NCBI RefSeq assembly: GCF_017876115.1 | Contig: NZ_JAGINO010000005.1 | Coordinates: 1 to 64,000, forward strand | Source of the DNA: Azospirillum picis | GTDB lineage: Bacteria; Pseudomonadota; Alphaproteobacteria; Azospirillales; Azospirillaceae | Direction of reading: 5' to 3' | Length of the DNA: 64,000 nucleotides | Part shown: positions 43,301 through 53,333 of the stretch, piece by piece | Layout: each line of letters starts with the position of its first letter | Numbering within the stretch: position 1 is the first letter of the stretch | Notes under the pieces: model-generated | Seen by the model: the letters and a program-made list of their open reading frames with translations, nothing else | Told to the model about the DNA's origin: nothing | Database searches by the model: none | Made by a program: the position numbers and the translations under genes

Positions 43301-44278
43301 TCAACCCACAGGGAGCTGGCCGGGTGACGCGACGGTCCCGTCCGCCCCGGCCTGCAGATACTCCAGGAACGCCCGCTCGGCCCGGTTCAGCTTCGCCTGT
43401 TCGTTCCAGATCAGGTGGACGTTGACCGGGGCGACACCCTCGTAGGGCGGCAGTTCCCACAGCAGGCCGTCGTCGACGTCGCGGCTGGCGATGTGCTCCG
43501 GCAGCGGGCCGATGCCGAGGCCGCAGACGATCATCCGCCTCACCTCCTCCAGGTTGGCCGAGGACGCCACCACCCGGCCGGCGAAGCCCTCGCGCGCGCG
43601 GAACAGGGTCAGCGGCGACAGGGCGCCGTCGATCTGGTCGGACGTGAAGGATACGAAGTTCTCGTGCCGCAGTTCCGCGATGTCGATGTCGCGCTTGCCG
43701 AACAGGCGGAAGTCCGGCCCGCAATAGAGCCGATAGGTCTGGCGCAGGAAGATGCGGCTCGACAGGCCGGGAATGGGCTCGCGCAGCAGGCAGATCGCCA
43801 TCGCTCCCACCCGCTGCTGCAAGGCGATGTGGGCATCGGCCGAAGCCATCACGTCGATGCGAAAGGTGACGTTCGGGTACATCCGGTGGAAGTCCCGCAG
43901 CGAGCCATCGAGCAGCGGGGTCTGGATGCGGCTGGTCATCAGGATGTGGACATGGCCGCTGACCTCGTCCTTGGCGTCGCGGACCAGCGCGCCGAGCCGG
44001 GAGACCGTAGCGTGGATCGACACCGCCTCGTCATAGACCTGCTCGCCGGCGGCGGTCACGGCGAATCGCCCGTGACCGCGGTCGATCAGCGTGCGGCCGA
44101 GCTGTTCCTCCAGCCGCTTCAGCGCCAGGCTGACGGCCGGCTGCGTCAAAAACAGGCGAACCGCCGCCTTGGTTATGCTTCCTTCCTGCACGATCACCAT
44201 GAAGGTGCGCAGCAGGTTCCAGTCCATCTGCTGGCCCAGACGGGCCAATGCCTGCCGTTCCGCCTCGGTTTCGCGCAC
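43301..44278 (-). CDS. LysR-family regulator
   Basis: The 325-aa protein is a LysR-type regulator: helix-turn-helix in FMVIVQEGSITKAAVRLFLTQP then a substrate-binding-like effector domain. I use the GTG at 44278, where AAGGGG lies a few bases upstream; the ATG at 44227 and the ATG at 44332 are alternatives. It is divergent from the ABC/hydrolase cluster starting at 44620, so it likely controls that cluster in response to its substrate, binding the GCAT/ATGC dyads in between. It converges with the transglycosylase gene. Confidence 0.88.
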   Translation of the reverse strand: MRETEAERQALARLGQQMDWNLLRTFMVIVQEGSITKAAVRLFLTQPAVSLALKRLEEQLGRTLIDRGHGRFAVTAAGEQVYDEAVSIHATVSRLGALVRDAKDEVSGHVHILMTSRIQTPLLDGSLRDFHRMYPNVTFRIDVMASADAHIALQQRVGAMAICLLREPIPGLSSRIFLRQTYRLYCGPDFRLFGKRDIDIAELRHENFVSFTSDQIDGALSPLTLFRAREGFAGRVVASSANLEEVRRMIVCGLGIGPLPEHIASRDVDDGLLWELPPYEGVAPVNVHLIWNEQAKLNRAERAFLEYLQAGADGTVASPGQLPVG

Positions 44279-44355
44279 CGTGCCACCCCTTCCCCTTCCA
44301 TCCGTCAGCGGGGCACCTGCCCGGCCGCTCAAATTCTACACCCGCCTAAATTCTA

Positions 44356-44403
44356 CGCATGTGAATGCGCAGTGAGCAACTGCGGCATAAATCAAACTCA
44401 TGC
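44356..44403. promoter_or_regulatory. Candidate LysR operator dyads
   Basis: CGCAT-GTGA-ATGCG (44356-44369) is a perfect dyad. GCAT-N11-ATGC (44385-44388, 44400-44403) fits the LysR T-N11-A rule exactly. Both lie in the 341-base divergent gap between the LysR gene and the deacylase gene; AAATTCTAC is also directly repeated (44331, 44348). I see no gene in this gap. Confidence 0.6.
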
Positions 44404-44619
44404 GCGAAATGAAAAATGCTTATTTGCCTCATCGCCTGCCGCCCCGCCTAATCGCTGCATGGCAGCTCCCAAACAACGCCGCCCCAGGACGAATATAGCA
44501 CCGATGACGGTCGCCCTATCCACTTCGGACGGGTCGCGCGACCACGGTTTGGACTTCTCCCGTCCGGTGCGGCGATATCCAGAGGCACCGTGCCGGCTAC
44601 CGACCGAAGAGGATTCGGA

Positions 44620-45942
44620 ATGACACGAGACAGCGCCGACAACCTCGACAGGGCATTGCCGGACTGCGGCCTGCGCAGCGCCATCCTGGACGCCGCCGAC
44701 TCCGTTCAGGCGGACTGCGTTGGCCTGCTGTCGGACCTGGTGCGCCAGCCCTCCACCCTCGGCAACGAGGCGGGTGCCCAGGCGGTGATGGCCGACCGCT
44801 TCGCCGCACTCGGCCTGGAGGTCGACCGCTTCGAGGTGGACGAGGCGGCGATCTCCCGCTTGCCCGGCTTCTCGCCGCCGGTGCTGCCCGGTGCCTATGC
44901 CGGCCGCGAGAATGTCGTCGGGATCCACCGCCCACGCGAGGCCAGGGGGCGGTCGCTGATCCTGAACGGCCACATCGACGTGGTCCCCGCCGGCCCGGCG
45001 GAGCTGTGGACCACCCCGCCCTTCGAGCCGCGGATCGCCGACGGCCGGCTGTACGGCCGCGGGGCCGGCGACATGAAGGCGGGAATCGCCGCCTACACCG
45101 CCGCCTTCGACGCCCTCGCCCGCCTCGGCTTCCGCCCGGCCGCGCCGGTCTACCTGCAGTCGGTGATCGAGGAGGAGTGCACCGGCAACGGCGCGCTCGC
45201 CTGCCTCCACCGCGGCTACCGTGCCGAGGCGGCGGTGATCCCGGAGCCCTTCAACCACTCGATCTCCATCGCCCAGGTCGGCGTGATGTGGCTGCGGCTG
45301 GTGCTGACCGGCACCCCGGCCCATGTGCTCGACACCTCTGCCGGCACCAACGCCATCGAAGCGGCCTATGCGCTCGCCGCCCGGCTGAAGGCGCTGGAGG
45401 TCCGCTGGAACGAGCCGGACTGCCGCCATTCCGCCTTCTGCGGCCACCGGCATCCGCTCAACATCAACCTCGGCCGGATCGAGGGCGGCGAATGGCCGTC
45501 GTCAGTCCCGACGCGCTGCACGCTCGACCTCCGGCTCGGCTTCTTCCCCGGGCAGGAGCCGGAGGCGGTCCGCGCCGAGGTTGCCCAGGCCGTCGCCGAG
45601 GCGTGCGACGGCGACCCGCTGCTGGCCGGCGTGCAGGTGGAGCTGCAGTGGAACGGCTTCCAGGCCGCCGGCTGCGACATCGACCCGGCTCACCCGCTGG
45701 TGACCCTGCTGGCCGACAGCCATCGCGCCGTACGCGGCGGCGAGCCGGAGCGGGTGGCGCTGACCTGCACCACCGACGCCCGCTTCTTCGCGCTCTACGG
45801 CGACACGCCGGCGACCTGCTACGGGCCGGAGGCGACGCGCATCCACGGCATCGACGAATCGGTGTCGCTGGACAGCCTGCGCGACGTCACCCGCGTGCTG
45901 GCGCTGTTCATCGCCGGCTGGTGCGGCCTGGAACGGATCTGA
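44620..45942 (+). CDS. M20-family deacylase (ArgE/DapE type)
   Basis: The 440-aa cytoplasmic metallohydrolase has the M20 metal ligands in LNGHIDVVPAG and GRGAGDMKAG and the catalytic/metal glutamates in IEEECTGNG, in an ArgE/DapE-like fold with an inserted dimerisation domain. It removes an acyl group from an N-acyl amino acid or similar. I start at MTRDSADNLDRAL (44620), which has AGAGGA just upstream, in place of the ATG at 44590. It heads the ABC/hydrolase cluster, so its substrate is probably what the transporter imports. Confidence 0.9.
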   Translation: MTRDSADNLDRALPDCGLRSAILDAADSVQADCVGLLSDLVRQPSTLGNEAGAQAVMADRFAALGLEVDRFEVDEAAISRLPGFSPPVLPGAYAGRENVVGIHRPREARGRSLILNGHIDVVPAGPAELWTTPPFEPRIADGRLYGRGAGDMKAGIAAYTAAFDALARLGFRPAAPVYLQSVIEEECTGNGALACLHRGYRAEAAVIPEPFNHSISIAQVGVMWLRLVLTGTPAHVLDTSAGTNAIEAAYALAARLKALEVRWNEPDCRHSAFCGHRHPLNINLGRIEGGEWPSSVPTRCTLDLRLGFFPGQEPEAVRAEVAQAVAEACDGDPLLAGVQVELQWNGFQAAGCDIDPAHPLVTLLADSHRAVRGGEPERVALTCTTDARFFALYGDTPATCYGPEATRIHGIDESVSLDSLRDVTRVLALFIAGWCGLERI

Positions 45943-45968
45943 CCCTCCCCTTCGCGAGACCCCGCCCG

Positions 45969-46757
45969 ATGATCGCCGAGACGCTGACCGCAAAGACCCA
46001 CGCCCCCCGCGCCACCCGCAACTGCTCCGACGTCGAGTGGAAGGCACGCACCGACCTCGCCGCCGCCTACAAGCTGTTCGACCGACTCGGCATGACCGAC
46101 CTGATCTACACCCACATGTCGGCGCGCATCCCCCACACCCCCGACCATTTCCTGATCAATCCCTACGGCCTGATGTTCCACGAGGTGACGCCCGACAACC
46201 TCGTGACGGTCGACATCGACGGCAACCTGGTGGAGGAGCGCGAGGGCGACGCCATCAACCCGGCCGGTTTCACCATCCACAGCGCGGTGCACCATGCCCG
46301 CCCGGACGTCGGCGCGGTCATCCACCTGCACACCGACGCCGGGATGGCGGTGAGCGCCCAGGCCGACGGGCTGCTGCCGATCACCCAGCATTCGCTGCGC
46401 TGGTACAACCGCATCGCCTACCACACCTACGAGGGCATCGCGCTCGATCTGGCCGAGCGCGAGCGGCTGGTCGCCGATCTCGGCGGCCACCACAGCATGA
46501 TCCTGCGCAACCACGGCCTGCTGACCGTCGGCCAGGACGTCGCCGAGGCGGCCGTGCTGATGTACTACCTGGAAATGGCCTGCCGCCAGCAGGTCATGGC
46601 GCTGTCCGGCGGCCGTCCGCTGGTCACCCCGTCGCCGGAGGTGTGCGAGCACACCGCCCAGCAATACGAACGCGCCTATCCGCGCGCCGGCGTCCTGGAA
46701 TGGGACGCGCTGCTGCGCTGGCTCGACGGCAGCAGTGGCCCGACCGGGCCGCGGTGA
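45969..46757 (+). CDS. Class II aldolase/adducin-family protein
   Basis: This 262-aa protein is a class II aldolase/adducin-fold enzyme with zinc histidines in VIHLHTDAG and ILRNHGLLTVG. Characterised members cleave sugar phosphates, or act as hydrolases or decarboxylases. It starts at MIAETLTAKTH, 26 bases after the deacylase stop, and ends before the repeat element at 46770. A longer frame reaching 45006 is antisense noise through the preceding gene in another frame. The natural reaction in this cluster is unknown. Confidence 0.87.
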   Translation: MIAETLTAKTHAPRATRNCSDVEWKARTDLAAAYKLFDRLGMTDLIYTHMSARIPHTPDHFLINPYGLMFHEVTPDNLVTVDIDGNLVEEREGDAINPAGFTIHSAVHHARPDVGAVIHLHTDAGMAVSAQADGLLPITQHSLRWYNRIAYHTYEGIALDLAERERLVADLGGHHSMILRNHGLLTVGQDVAEAAVLMYYLEMACRQQVMALSGGRPLVTPSPEVCEHTAQQYERAYPRAGVLEWDALLRWLDGSSGPTGPR

Positions 46758-46769
46758 ATGGCTGGGTGA

Positions 46770-46878
46770 GCCCCCACCCTAACCCTCCGCCGCCCGGCTC
46801 TCGCACAAAGCTCCGCTTTGTGCTGACGCGGCAGGCGGACCGTAGGTCCGCTGAGAGCGCGGGAGGTTAGGTGGGGGC
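46770..46878. repeat. GC-rich inverted-repeat element with covarying hairpins
   Basis: Terminal arms GCCCCCACCCTAACC (from 46770) and GGTTAGGTGGGGGC (ending 46878) pair. Inside are two perfect hairpins: GCACAAAGC/GCTTTGTGC (46803-46823) and GCGGACC/GGTCCGC (46835-46851). It lies between the aldolase and binding-protein genes. Confidence 0.85.
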
Positions 46879-46969
46879 ACTCGCAAGCCGACACCTTCCC
46901 AACCAACAACAACCAGTACGACAGGGTCGCAAACCGCACCGACACCTTCTGGAGACGAGGACACACGCC

Positions 46970-48625
46970 ATGACACGACGTCTTTCCGGCATCCCCGCCA
47001 GCGTCCAGCGCGGCTTCCGCCGCGGGGTGCACCGCGCCGCCGCCGCCGGCCTGCTGGCAGCATCACTCGCCATCCCCGGCACGGCCGCGCTGGTCGCCGC
47101 TCCCGCCATGGCCCAGGAAACCCCCGTGCGCGGCGGCGTCCTCAACTCCATCGTCCAGCCCGAGCCGCCGACCCTGATGCTGGGCCTCAACCAGCAGGGG
47201 CCGACCCAGACGGTCGCCGGCAAGATCTACCAGGGCCTGCTGACCTACGACCGCAAGCTGAACCCGCTGCCGTCGTTGGCAGAGAGCTGGACGGTGTCGC
47301 CGGACGGCCTGACCTACACCTTCAAGCTCTACCAGAACGTCAAGTGGCATGACGGCCAGCCCTTCACCGCCAAGGACGTCGTCTTCTCCACCTCCAAGTT
47401 CCTGATGGAGGTGCACCCGCGCGCCCGCGCCGTGTTCAGCCGCTGCGAGTCGATCACCGCGCTGGACGACCACACCGTCGAGTTCAAGCTGAAGGAACCG
47501 TTCCCGGCCTTCATCCAGGCCTTCGAGGTGTCCTCCGCCCCGATCGTCCCCGCGCATCTCTACGAAGGCACCGACTACCGCGCAAACCCGGCCAACAACA
47601 CGCCGATCGGCACCGGTCCCTTCAAGCTGAAGGAATGGGTCAAGGGCAGCTACATCCAGCTCGTCCGCAACGAGGACTATTACAAGAAGGACCTGCCCTA
47701 TCTCGACGGCATCACCTTCCGCGTGATCCCCGACGCCGCCAGCCGCTCGCTGGCGCTGGAGAGCGGGCAGGTTCAGCAGACCCAGTACAGCGACCTGGAG
47801 CCCTTCGAGGTTCCGCGCATGAAGACGCTGCCGAACGTGACGATGACCACCGACGGCTACGAGTTCGTGGCGCCGCTGTCGTGGCTGGAGATCAACCACC
47901 GCGTCAAGCCGCTGGACGACAAGCGCTTCCGCAAGGCCATCGCCTACGCCATCGACCGCAAGTTCATCCGCGACAAGATCTGGTTCGGGCTGGGCCGCGT
48001 CCCGACCGGCCCGATCAATTCGGTGGTCAAGTTCTACGACCCCAAGGTCACGACCTACGAGCCGAACATCGACAAGGCCAAGGCGCTGCTCGACGAGATG
48101 GGGCTGAAGCCCGACGGCAAGGGCGTGCGCGCCACCGTCAAGCTGATGCCGATGCCCTACGGCGAGACCTGGACCCGGCTCGGCGAGTACCTGAAGCAGG
48201 CGCTCGGCAAGGTCGGCATCAGCGTGGTGCTGGAGAGCACCGACGCCGCCGGCTGGGCACAGCGCGTCGCCAACTGGGACTACGAGATCACCACCAACTT
48301 CCTCTACCAGTACGGCGACCCGGCGCTCGGCGTCGCGCGCACCTACATCTCGTCGAACATCCGCAAGGGCGTGCTGTTCACCAACACCATGGGCTATTCC
48401 AACCCCAAGGTGGACGAGCTGTTCGCCCAGGCCTCGCAGGAGAACGACCCGGCCAAGCGCCAGGAGGAGTACAGCGAGGTCCAGCGCATCCTGTCCGACG
48501 ACCTGCCGGTGGTCTGGCTGCTGGAGATGGAATTCCCGACCTTCCTCGACAAGCGCGTGAAGAACGCCAACAAGACGGCGATCGGCGTGAACGACACCTA
48601 CGAGGACGTCTGGCTGTCGAAGTGA
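46970..48625 (+). CDS. ABC transporter binding protein (oligopeptide family 5)
   Basis: The 551-aa periplasmic receptor has a long N-terminal signal sequence (hydrophobic residues about 22-46, cleavage near AMAQ) and the SBP family 5 pattern: GGVLNSIVQPEPPTL, LTYTFKLYQNVKWHDGQPF and FRKAIAYAIDRKFI. Such proteins carry oligopeptides, dipeptides, opines or other amides. It feeds the permeases encoded downstream. GACGAGG lies just upstream of the start. A hairpin element separates it from the first permease gene, a common way to raise binding-protein levels over membrane subunits. Confidence 0.93.
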   Translation: MTRRLSGIPASVQRGFRRGVHRAAAAGLLAASLAIPGTAALVAAPAMAQETPVRGGVLNSIVQPEPPTLMLGLNQQGPTQTVAGKIYQGLLTYDRKLNPLPSLAESWTVSPDGLTYTFKLYQNVKWHDGQPFTAKDVVFSTSKFLMEVHPRARAVFSRCESITALDDHTVEFKLKEPFPAFIQAFEVSSAPIVPAHLYEGTDYRANPANNTPIGTGPFKLKEWVKGSYIQLVRNEDYYKKDLPYLDGITFRVIPDAASRSLALESGQVQQTQYSDLEPFEVPRMKTLPNVTMTTDGYEFVAPLSWLEINHRVKPLDDKRFRKAIAYAIDRKFIRDKIWFGLGRVPTGPINSVVKFYDPKVTTYEPNIDKAKALLDEMGLKPDGKGVRATVKLMPMPYGETWTRLGEYLKQALGKVGISVVLESTDAAGWAQRVANWDYEITTNFLYQYGDPALGVARTYISSNIRKGVLFTNTMGYSNPKVDELFAQASQENDPAKRQEEYSEVQRILSDDLPVVWLLEMEFPTFLDKRVKNANKTAIGVNDTYEDVWLSK

Positions 48626-48640
48626 TGAGTTGACGACGCG

Positions 48641-48757
48641 GCCCCCTCCCTAACCCTCCCCCTCTTCGAGGGAGAGGGGACTGCCGCTGCCTCGCAAATC
48701 ACCCCCTCTCCCGCCAAAGGCGGGGGAGGGAGGGACCCGCGAAGCGGGAGGGGGGGC
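48641..48757. repeat. GC-rich inverted-repeat element, 117 bp
   Basis: Arms GCCCCCTCCC (48641-48650) and GGGAGGGGGGC (ending 48757) pair, with two internal hairpins (CCCTC/GAGGG and CCCGC/GCGGG-like). It lies between the binding-protein and DppB-type permease genes. Confidence 0.8.
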
Positions 48758-48782
48758 ACCGTCCGCAAGTAGGAATCTGCCC

Positions 48783-49763
48783 ATGCTGGGATTCGCCCAA
48801 CTCTTCGCGAGCCGCCTGGTCAAGGCCGCCGCGATCCTGATCGCCATCGTGGTGATGAACTTCTTCCTCGTCCATGCCGCCCCCGGCGACCCGGCCATGG
48901 TGATGGCCGGCGAGGCCGGGGCCGCCGACGAGAAGTTCGTGGCCCAGCTCCGCCAGCAGTTCGGCCTCGACCGGCCGATCTACGAGCAGCTCGGCACCTA
49001 TGTCGGCAAGGTCGTGCAGGGCGATCTCGGCTACTCCTACCGCCAGCAGCGGCCGGTCTGGGACATCCTGGCCGAACGGCTGCCGGCGACCCTGGTGCTG
49101 ACGCTGACCGCCTTCGTGCTGGCGCTGGCGGCCGGGGTGGCACTCGGCACGCTGGCGGCGGTCGCGGTCGGCACTTGGGCCGACAGCGCCATCACGGTCA
49201 TCGCCCTGCTCGCCTACGCCACGCCGATCTACTGGATCGGGCTGATGCTGAGCCTGCTGTTCTCCATCCAGCTCGGCTGGCTGCCGGCCTTCGGCTACGA
49301 GACCGTCGGCGCCGGCTACACCGGGCTGGCGCACGCCGCCGACGTCGCCGCCCACCTCGTCCTGCCCGTCATCACGCTGGCGCTGTTCTACATGGCGGGC
49401 TATGCGCGCCTGACCCGCGCCTCGATGCTGGAGGTGCGCAGCCTCGATTTCGTCAAGACCGCCAAGGCCAAGGGCCTGCCGCAGCGCCGCATCGTCACCC
49501 GCCACGTCCTGCGCAACGCCATCCTGCCGGTCATCACAGTTGCCGGCATCCAGGCCGGGCAGCTTGTCGGCGGCTCCATCCTGATCGAGACGGTGTTCGC
49601 CTGGCCCGGCATCGGCCGCCTCGCCTTCGAAGCCGTCCTGCAGCGCGACTACCAGGTGCTGCTGGGCATCTTCCTGGTCACGTCGGTGATGGTGATCCTC
49701 TTCAACATCCTGACCGACATCCTCTACGGCCTCGTCGATCCCCGGATCCAGGTGTCCCAATGA
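48783..49763 (+). CDS. ABC transporter permease (DppB/OppB type)
   Basis: The 326-aa permease has six membrane segments and the DppB pattern: HAAPGDPAMVMAG in the first periplasmic loop, then ARLTRASMLEVRSLDFVKTAKAKGLPQRRI, the ATPase-contact loop. It forms half of the channel. AGGAAT lies upstream of the ATG. Its stop overlaps the next permease start (ATGA at 49760-49763), indicating coupling. Confidence 0.93.
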   Translation: MLGFAQLFASRLVKAAAILIAIVVMNFFLVHAAPGDPAMVMAGEAGAADEKFVAQLRQQFGLDRPIYEQLGTYVGKVVQGDLGYSYRQQRPVWDILAERLPATLVLTLTAFVLALAAGVALGTLAAVAVGTWADSAITVIALLAYATPIYWIGLMLSLLFSIQLGWLPAFGYETVGAGYTGLAHAADVAAHLVLPVITLALFYMAGYARLTRASMLEVRSLDFVKTAKAKGLPQRRIVTRHVLRNAILPVITVAGIQAGQLVGGSILIETVFAWPGIGRLAFEAVLQRDYQVLLGIFLVTSVMVILFNILTDILYGLVDPRIQVSQ

Positions 49764-50602
49764 TGAAGTCCGATTTCTGGCGGGCCTTCGCCCGCAACAA
49801 GGGGGCCGTCCTGGGGCTGGTCATCCTGATCGCCATCGTGGCGCTGGCCGCCTTCGCCTCGTTCCTCTTCCCCGGCGACCCGTGGGAGATGGCGACCGCC
49901 CCCTTCCAGCCGCCGCTGTCCGAGGACGCGCTGCTCGGCTCCGACATGCTCGGCCGCGACATCGCCTCTGGCATCGCCCACGGCGCCCGCGTGTCGCTGC
50001 TGATCGGCCTGACCTCCACCGCCGCGGCGCTGGCCATCGGCGTCACGCTGGGGGCGCTGGCCGGCTTCCACGGCGGCCGGATCGACGACGCCATCATGCG
50101 CTTCACCGAACTGTTCCAGACCATTCCCAACTTCGTGCTGGCGGTGGTACTGGTCGCCATCTTCACCCCCAGCCTGACCACCATCGTGGCCGCCATCGCC
50201 ATCGTCAGTTGGCCGCCGCTGGCGCGCCTCGCCCGCGCCGAGTTCCTCAGCCTGCGCACCCGCGAATTCGTGCAAGCGGCGATCACCACCGGCCAGAGCA
50301 ACACCACCATCATCCTGCGCCAGATCCTGCCCAACAGCCTGTCGCCGATCATCGTCTCCGCGTCGCTGATGGTGGCGACCGCCATCCTGCTGGAAAGCTC
50401 GCTCAGCTTCCTCGGCCTCGGCGATCCCAACGCGATGAGCTGGGGCTACATGATCGGCGCCGCCCGCACGGTGATCCGCCAGGCCTGGTGGATGAGCGTC
50501 TTCCCCGGCCTGGCCATCGTGCTGACGGTGCTGGCGCTGAACCTCGTCGGCGAAGGGCTGAACGACGCCCTCAACCCGAAGCTCGCCCGGTCGCGGGGGT
50601 GA
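49760..50602 (+). CDS. ABC transporter permease (DppC/OppC type)
   Basis: The 280-aa protein is the second permease. LLGSDMLGRDIASGIAHGARVSLLIG and FVQAAITTGQSNTTIILRQILPN (contact loop) are DppC hallmarks; five to six membrane segments are visible. It starts within the stop of the DppB-type gene and ends four bases before the ATPase gene. Confidence 0.93.
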   Translation: MMKSDFWRAFARNKGAVLGLVILIAIVALAAFASFLFPGDPWEMATAPFQPPLSEDALLGSDMLGRDIASGIAHGARVSLLIGLTSTAAALAIGVTLGALAGFHGGRIDDAIMRFTELFQTIPNFVLAVVLVAIFTPSLTTIVAAIAIVSWPPLARLARAEFLSLRTREFVQAAITTGQSNTTIILRQILPNSLSPIIVSASLMVATAILLESSLSFLGLGDPNAMSWGYMIGAARTVIRQAWWMSVFPGLAIVLTVLALNLVGEGLNDALNPKLARSRG

Positions 50603-50606
50603 TCCG

Positions 50607-52313
50607 ATGAACCGGACCGACCCGCTCCGCACCCCGATGGAGGCCGCCGCCATGACCACCCCCCTGCCGGATGTGCCCCTCCTGGATGTCCGCGGCCTCA
50701 GCATCGCGCTGCCGCCCGGCGCCGACCGCCCGCTGGCGGTGGACAACCTGTCCTTCACCCTGAACCCGGACGAGATCCTCTGCGTCGTCGGCGAGTCCGG
50801 ATCCGGCAAGTCGATGACCGCCCACGCGATGATGGGCCTGCTGCCGGCCCCGCACGTCCGCGTCGCCGGCGGCAGCCTGCGCTTCAAGGGCAAGGACGTG
50901 CTGACCATGCCGGAGGCGGAACAGCGCAGCCTGCGCGGCGGCCGCATCGCCATGGTGTTCCAGGAGCCGATGACGGCGCTGAACCCGCTGATGCGGGTCG
51001 GCCGCCAGATCGCCGAATCCCTGCGCGAGCACACCGACCTGCCCGCCCCGGCGCGGCGCGCCCGCGTGGTCGAGCTGCTGGGCCAGGTCGGCCTGCCCAA
51101 CCCGGCGGAGCTGGCCGACGCCTATCCCTTCCGCCTGTCGGGCGGCCAGCGCCAGCGCGTGATGATCGCCATGGCGCTGGCCTGTCAGCCCGACATCCTG
51201 ATCGCCGACGAGCCGACCACCGCGCTGGACGTCACCACCCAGAAGCAGATCCTCGACCTGATCCGCTCGATCCAAGCCGAGCGCCACATGGGCATGATGT
51301 TCATCACCCACGACTTCGGCGTGGTGGCGGAGATCGCCCACCGGGTGGCGGTGATGCGCCACGGCAAGCTGGTGGAGTACGGGCCGGCGGCCGAGGTGCT
51401 GAACCGGCCGCAGCATCCCTACACCCGCCAGTTGATCGCTTCCGTCCCGCACTACATCGAGCACCGCGACGACCACGCCAAGCAGGGCGCCCCGCTGCTG
51501 GTCGCCGACAAGGTGCGCAAGGTCTTCCATGTCGGCGGCGGCCTGTTCAGGAAGTCCAAGCAGGTGGTGGCCGGCGACGACCTGACGCTGACCATCCATC
51601 CCGGCGAGACGGTCGGGCTGGTCGGCGAATCCGGCTCCGGCAAATCGACGCTCGGCCGTTCGATCGTCGGGTTGATCAAGCCGGATTCGGGCCGCATCCT
51701 GTTCGAGGGCACCGACCTGCTGGCGCTCGACCGCCAAGGCTTCCGGCCCTACCGGCGCGCGGTGCAGATGGTGTTCCAGGACCCCTACGCCTCGCTGAAC
51801 CCGCGCCACCGGGTCGGCGACATCGTGGCGCAGGGACCGGTCGCTTTCGGCGAGGACCGGACGAAGGCGCTGGCGCGCGCGCGCGAGCTGCTGGCGATGG
51901 TGGGCCTCGACGGCTCGGCCGCCGACCGCTTCCCGCACGAATTCTCCGGCGGCCAGCGCCAGCGCATCGGCATCGCCCGGGCGCTCGCCATGGAACCGAA
52001 GCTGCTGGTGGCGGACGAGCCGGTGTCGGCGCTCGACGTCTCGGTGCAGGGCCAGGTGCTGGAACTGCTGGACGACATCCGCAGGCGCCTGAACCTCGCC
52101 ATGCTGTTCATCACCCACGACCTGCGCGTCGCCGCCCAGGTCTGCGACACCATCGCGGTGATGCGCCGCGGCCGGATCGTCGAGATGGGCACGGCGCGTG
52201 AGGTCTTCACCCATCCCAGGGACGACTACACCCGCAGCCTGCTCGACGCCATTCCCGGCAAGGGCTGGCGGATCCCGGACGACCTGCAGCCCGTCCGGGC
52301 GGGAGCGCACTGA
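50607..52313 (+). CDS. ABC transporter ATPase, DppD-DppF fusion
   Basis: This 568-aa protein carries two complete ATP-binding domains in one chain. Walker A motifs: GESGSGKS at 62-69 and a second GESGSGKS near 340. Each half has its own [16 protein letters not shown] signature and DEP Walker B, and an oligopeptide-type C-terminal segment ([23 protein letters not shown] in the first). The first domain matches DppD, the second DppF. It supplies both ATPases of the transporter encoded by the adjacent genes. ATG at 50607 is assumed; a later ATG at 50652 is possible. Confidence 0.93.
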   Translation: MNRTDPLRTPMEAAAMTTPLPDVPLLDVRGLSIALPPGADRPLAVDNLSFTLNPDEILCVVGESGSGKSMTAHAMMGLLPAPHVRVAGGSLRFKGKDVLTMPEAEQRSLRGGRIAMVFQEPMTALNPLMRVGRQIAESLREHTDLPAPARRARVVELLGQVGLPNPAELADAYPFRLSGGQRQRVMIAMALACQPDILIADEPTTALDVTTQKQILDLIRSIQAERHMGMMFITHDFGVVAEIAHRVAVMRHGKLVEYGPAAEVLNRPQHPYTRQLIASVPHYIEHRDDHAKQGAPLLVADKVRKVFHVGGGLFRKSKQVVAGDDLTLTIHPGETVGLVGESGSGKSTLGRSIVGLIKPDSGRILFEGTDLLALDRQGFRPYRRAVQMVFQDPYASLNPRHRVGDIVAQGPVAFGEDRTKALARARELLAMVGLDGSAADRFPHEFSGGQRQRIGIARALAMEPKLLVADEPVSALDVSVQGQVLELLDDIRRRLNLAMLFITHDLRVAAQVCDTIAVMRRGRIVEMGTAREVFTHPRDDYTRSLLDAIPGKGWRIPDDLQPVRAGAH

Positions 52314-53309
52314 ATGAAGGTCGCCATCATCGGCGCTGGCGCCGTCGGCGGGCTGCTGGCCGCCCGGCTCGGCGCCACCGGGGCGGAGGTCACGCTGGTC
52401 GCCCGTCCCAACGCGGCCGCAGCCATCCGCCGCAACGGGATGACCATGGTGACGCCGCTGAACCGTGTCGCCCGGCTCAACCCGCGCGTCACCGACGACA
52501 GCCTTTCGCTGGGTCCGCAGGACCTGGTGTTCCTGTGCGTCAAGTCGCACGCCCTGCGCGGCACCATCGACACGCTGGCGCCGCTGCTGGGACGGGAAAC
52601 CACCATCGTGCCGATGGTGAACGGCATTCCCTGGTGGTACCCGCACCGCCAGCCGGAACCGCTGGCCGACCGGCCGCTCGCCAGCGTCGACCCCGACGGG
52701 CTGCTCTGGCGGTCCATCGATCCCGACCGGGTGGTCGGAGCGACGACCTTCGTCGCGGTGGAGGGCGACGGGCCCTGCCGCATCCGTCATGTCAGCGACC
52801 AGCGCTTCGTCTTCGGCGCTGCCGGGGGGGATGCCGGGGGTGGCGGCAACCCGGCGGTGGACCGCATCGTCACCCTGTTCGGGCAGGCCGGGTTCCAGCC
52901 GGCGAAGACGGGGGACATCCGCCAGGCGATCTGGGTGAAGCTGTGGGGCAACCTCGCCTTCAACCCGTTGAGCGTGCTGACCGGATCGACGCTCGGGCGC
53001 CTGTGCAACGACCCCGGCACCCGCGATGTCGGCCGCGCCATGATGCTGGAGGCCAAGCAGGTCGCCGAACGTCTGGGCATCGTCTTCACCACCAGCGTCG
53101 ACGAGCGCATCGCCATGTCAGCCGGGGTCGGCGACTTCAGGACCTCGATGCTGCAGGACTATGAGGGCGGCCGTCGGCTGGAGCTGGAGGCCATCCTCGG
53201 ATCGGTCATCGAACTGGCGGAGCGCACCGGCGTCGAGGTGCCGATGCTGCGCGCGGTACTGGCGATGGTCGACCTGAAGGCGCGGGAGCGCCGGATGGCC
53301 GCGGCCTAG
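52314..53309 (+). CDS. Ketopantoate reductase-like (PanE/ApbA) dehydrogenase
   Basis: The 331-aa protein has a Rossmann NADP(H)-binding motif GAGAVGGLLAARLG (residues about 7-20) and the PanE/ApbA C-terminal helical domain with IWVKLWGNLAFNPLSVLTG carrying the family lysine. It reduces or oxidises a 2-keto or hydroxy acid. The start ATG follows the ATPase stop directly. Location inside a transport and hydrolase cluster, not a pantothenate cluster, suggests another substrate. It is longer than E. coli PanE (about 303 aa). Confidence 0.9.
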   Translation: MKVAIIGAGAVGGLLAARLGATGAEVTLVARPNAAAAIRRNGMTMVTPLNRVARLNPRVTDDSLSLGPQDLVFLCVKSHALRGTIDTLAPLLGRETTIVPMVNGIPWWYPHRQPEPLADRPLASVDPDGLLWRSIDPDRVVGATTFVAVEGDGPCRIRHVSDQRFVFGAAGGDAGGGGNPAVDRIVTLFGQAGFQPAKTGDIRQAIWVKLWGNLAFNPLSVLTGSTLGRLCNDPGTRDVGRAMMLEAKQVAERLGIVFTTSVDERIAMSAGVGDFRTSMLQDYEGGRRLELEAILGSVIELAERTGVEVPMLRAVLAMVDLKARERRMAAA

Positions 53310-53333
53310 CGCGGGCGGCGTACGAGTGCCGCT

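Noticed and set aside
45006-45968. N-terminal extension of the class II aldolase frame
   Set aside because: It overlaps the deacylase gene in another frame and is Arg/Pro/Ala-rich; the ATG at 45969 gives the normal family length.
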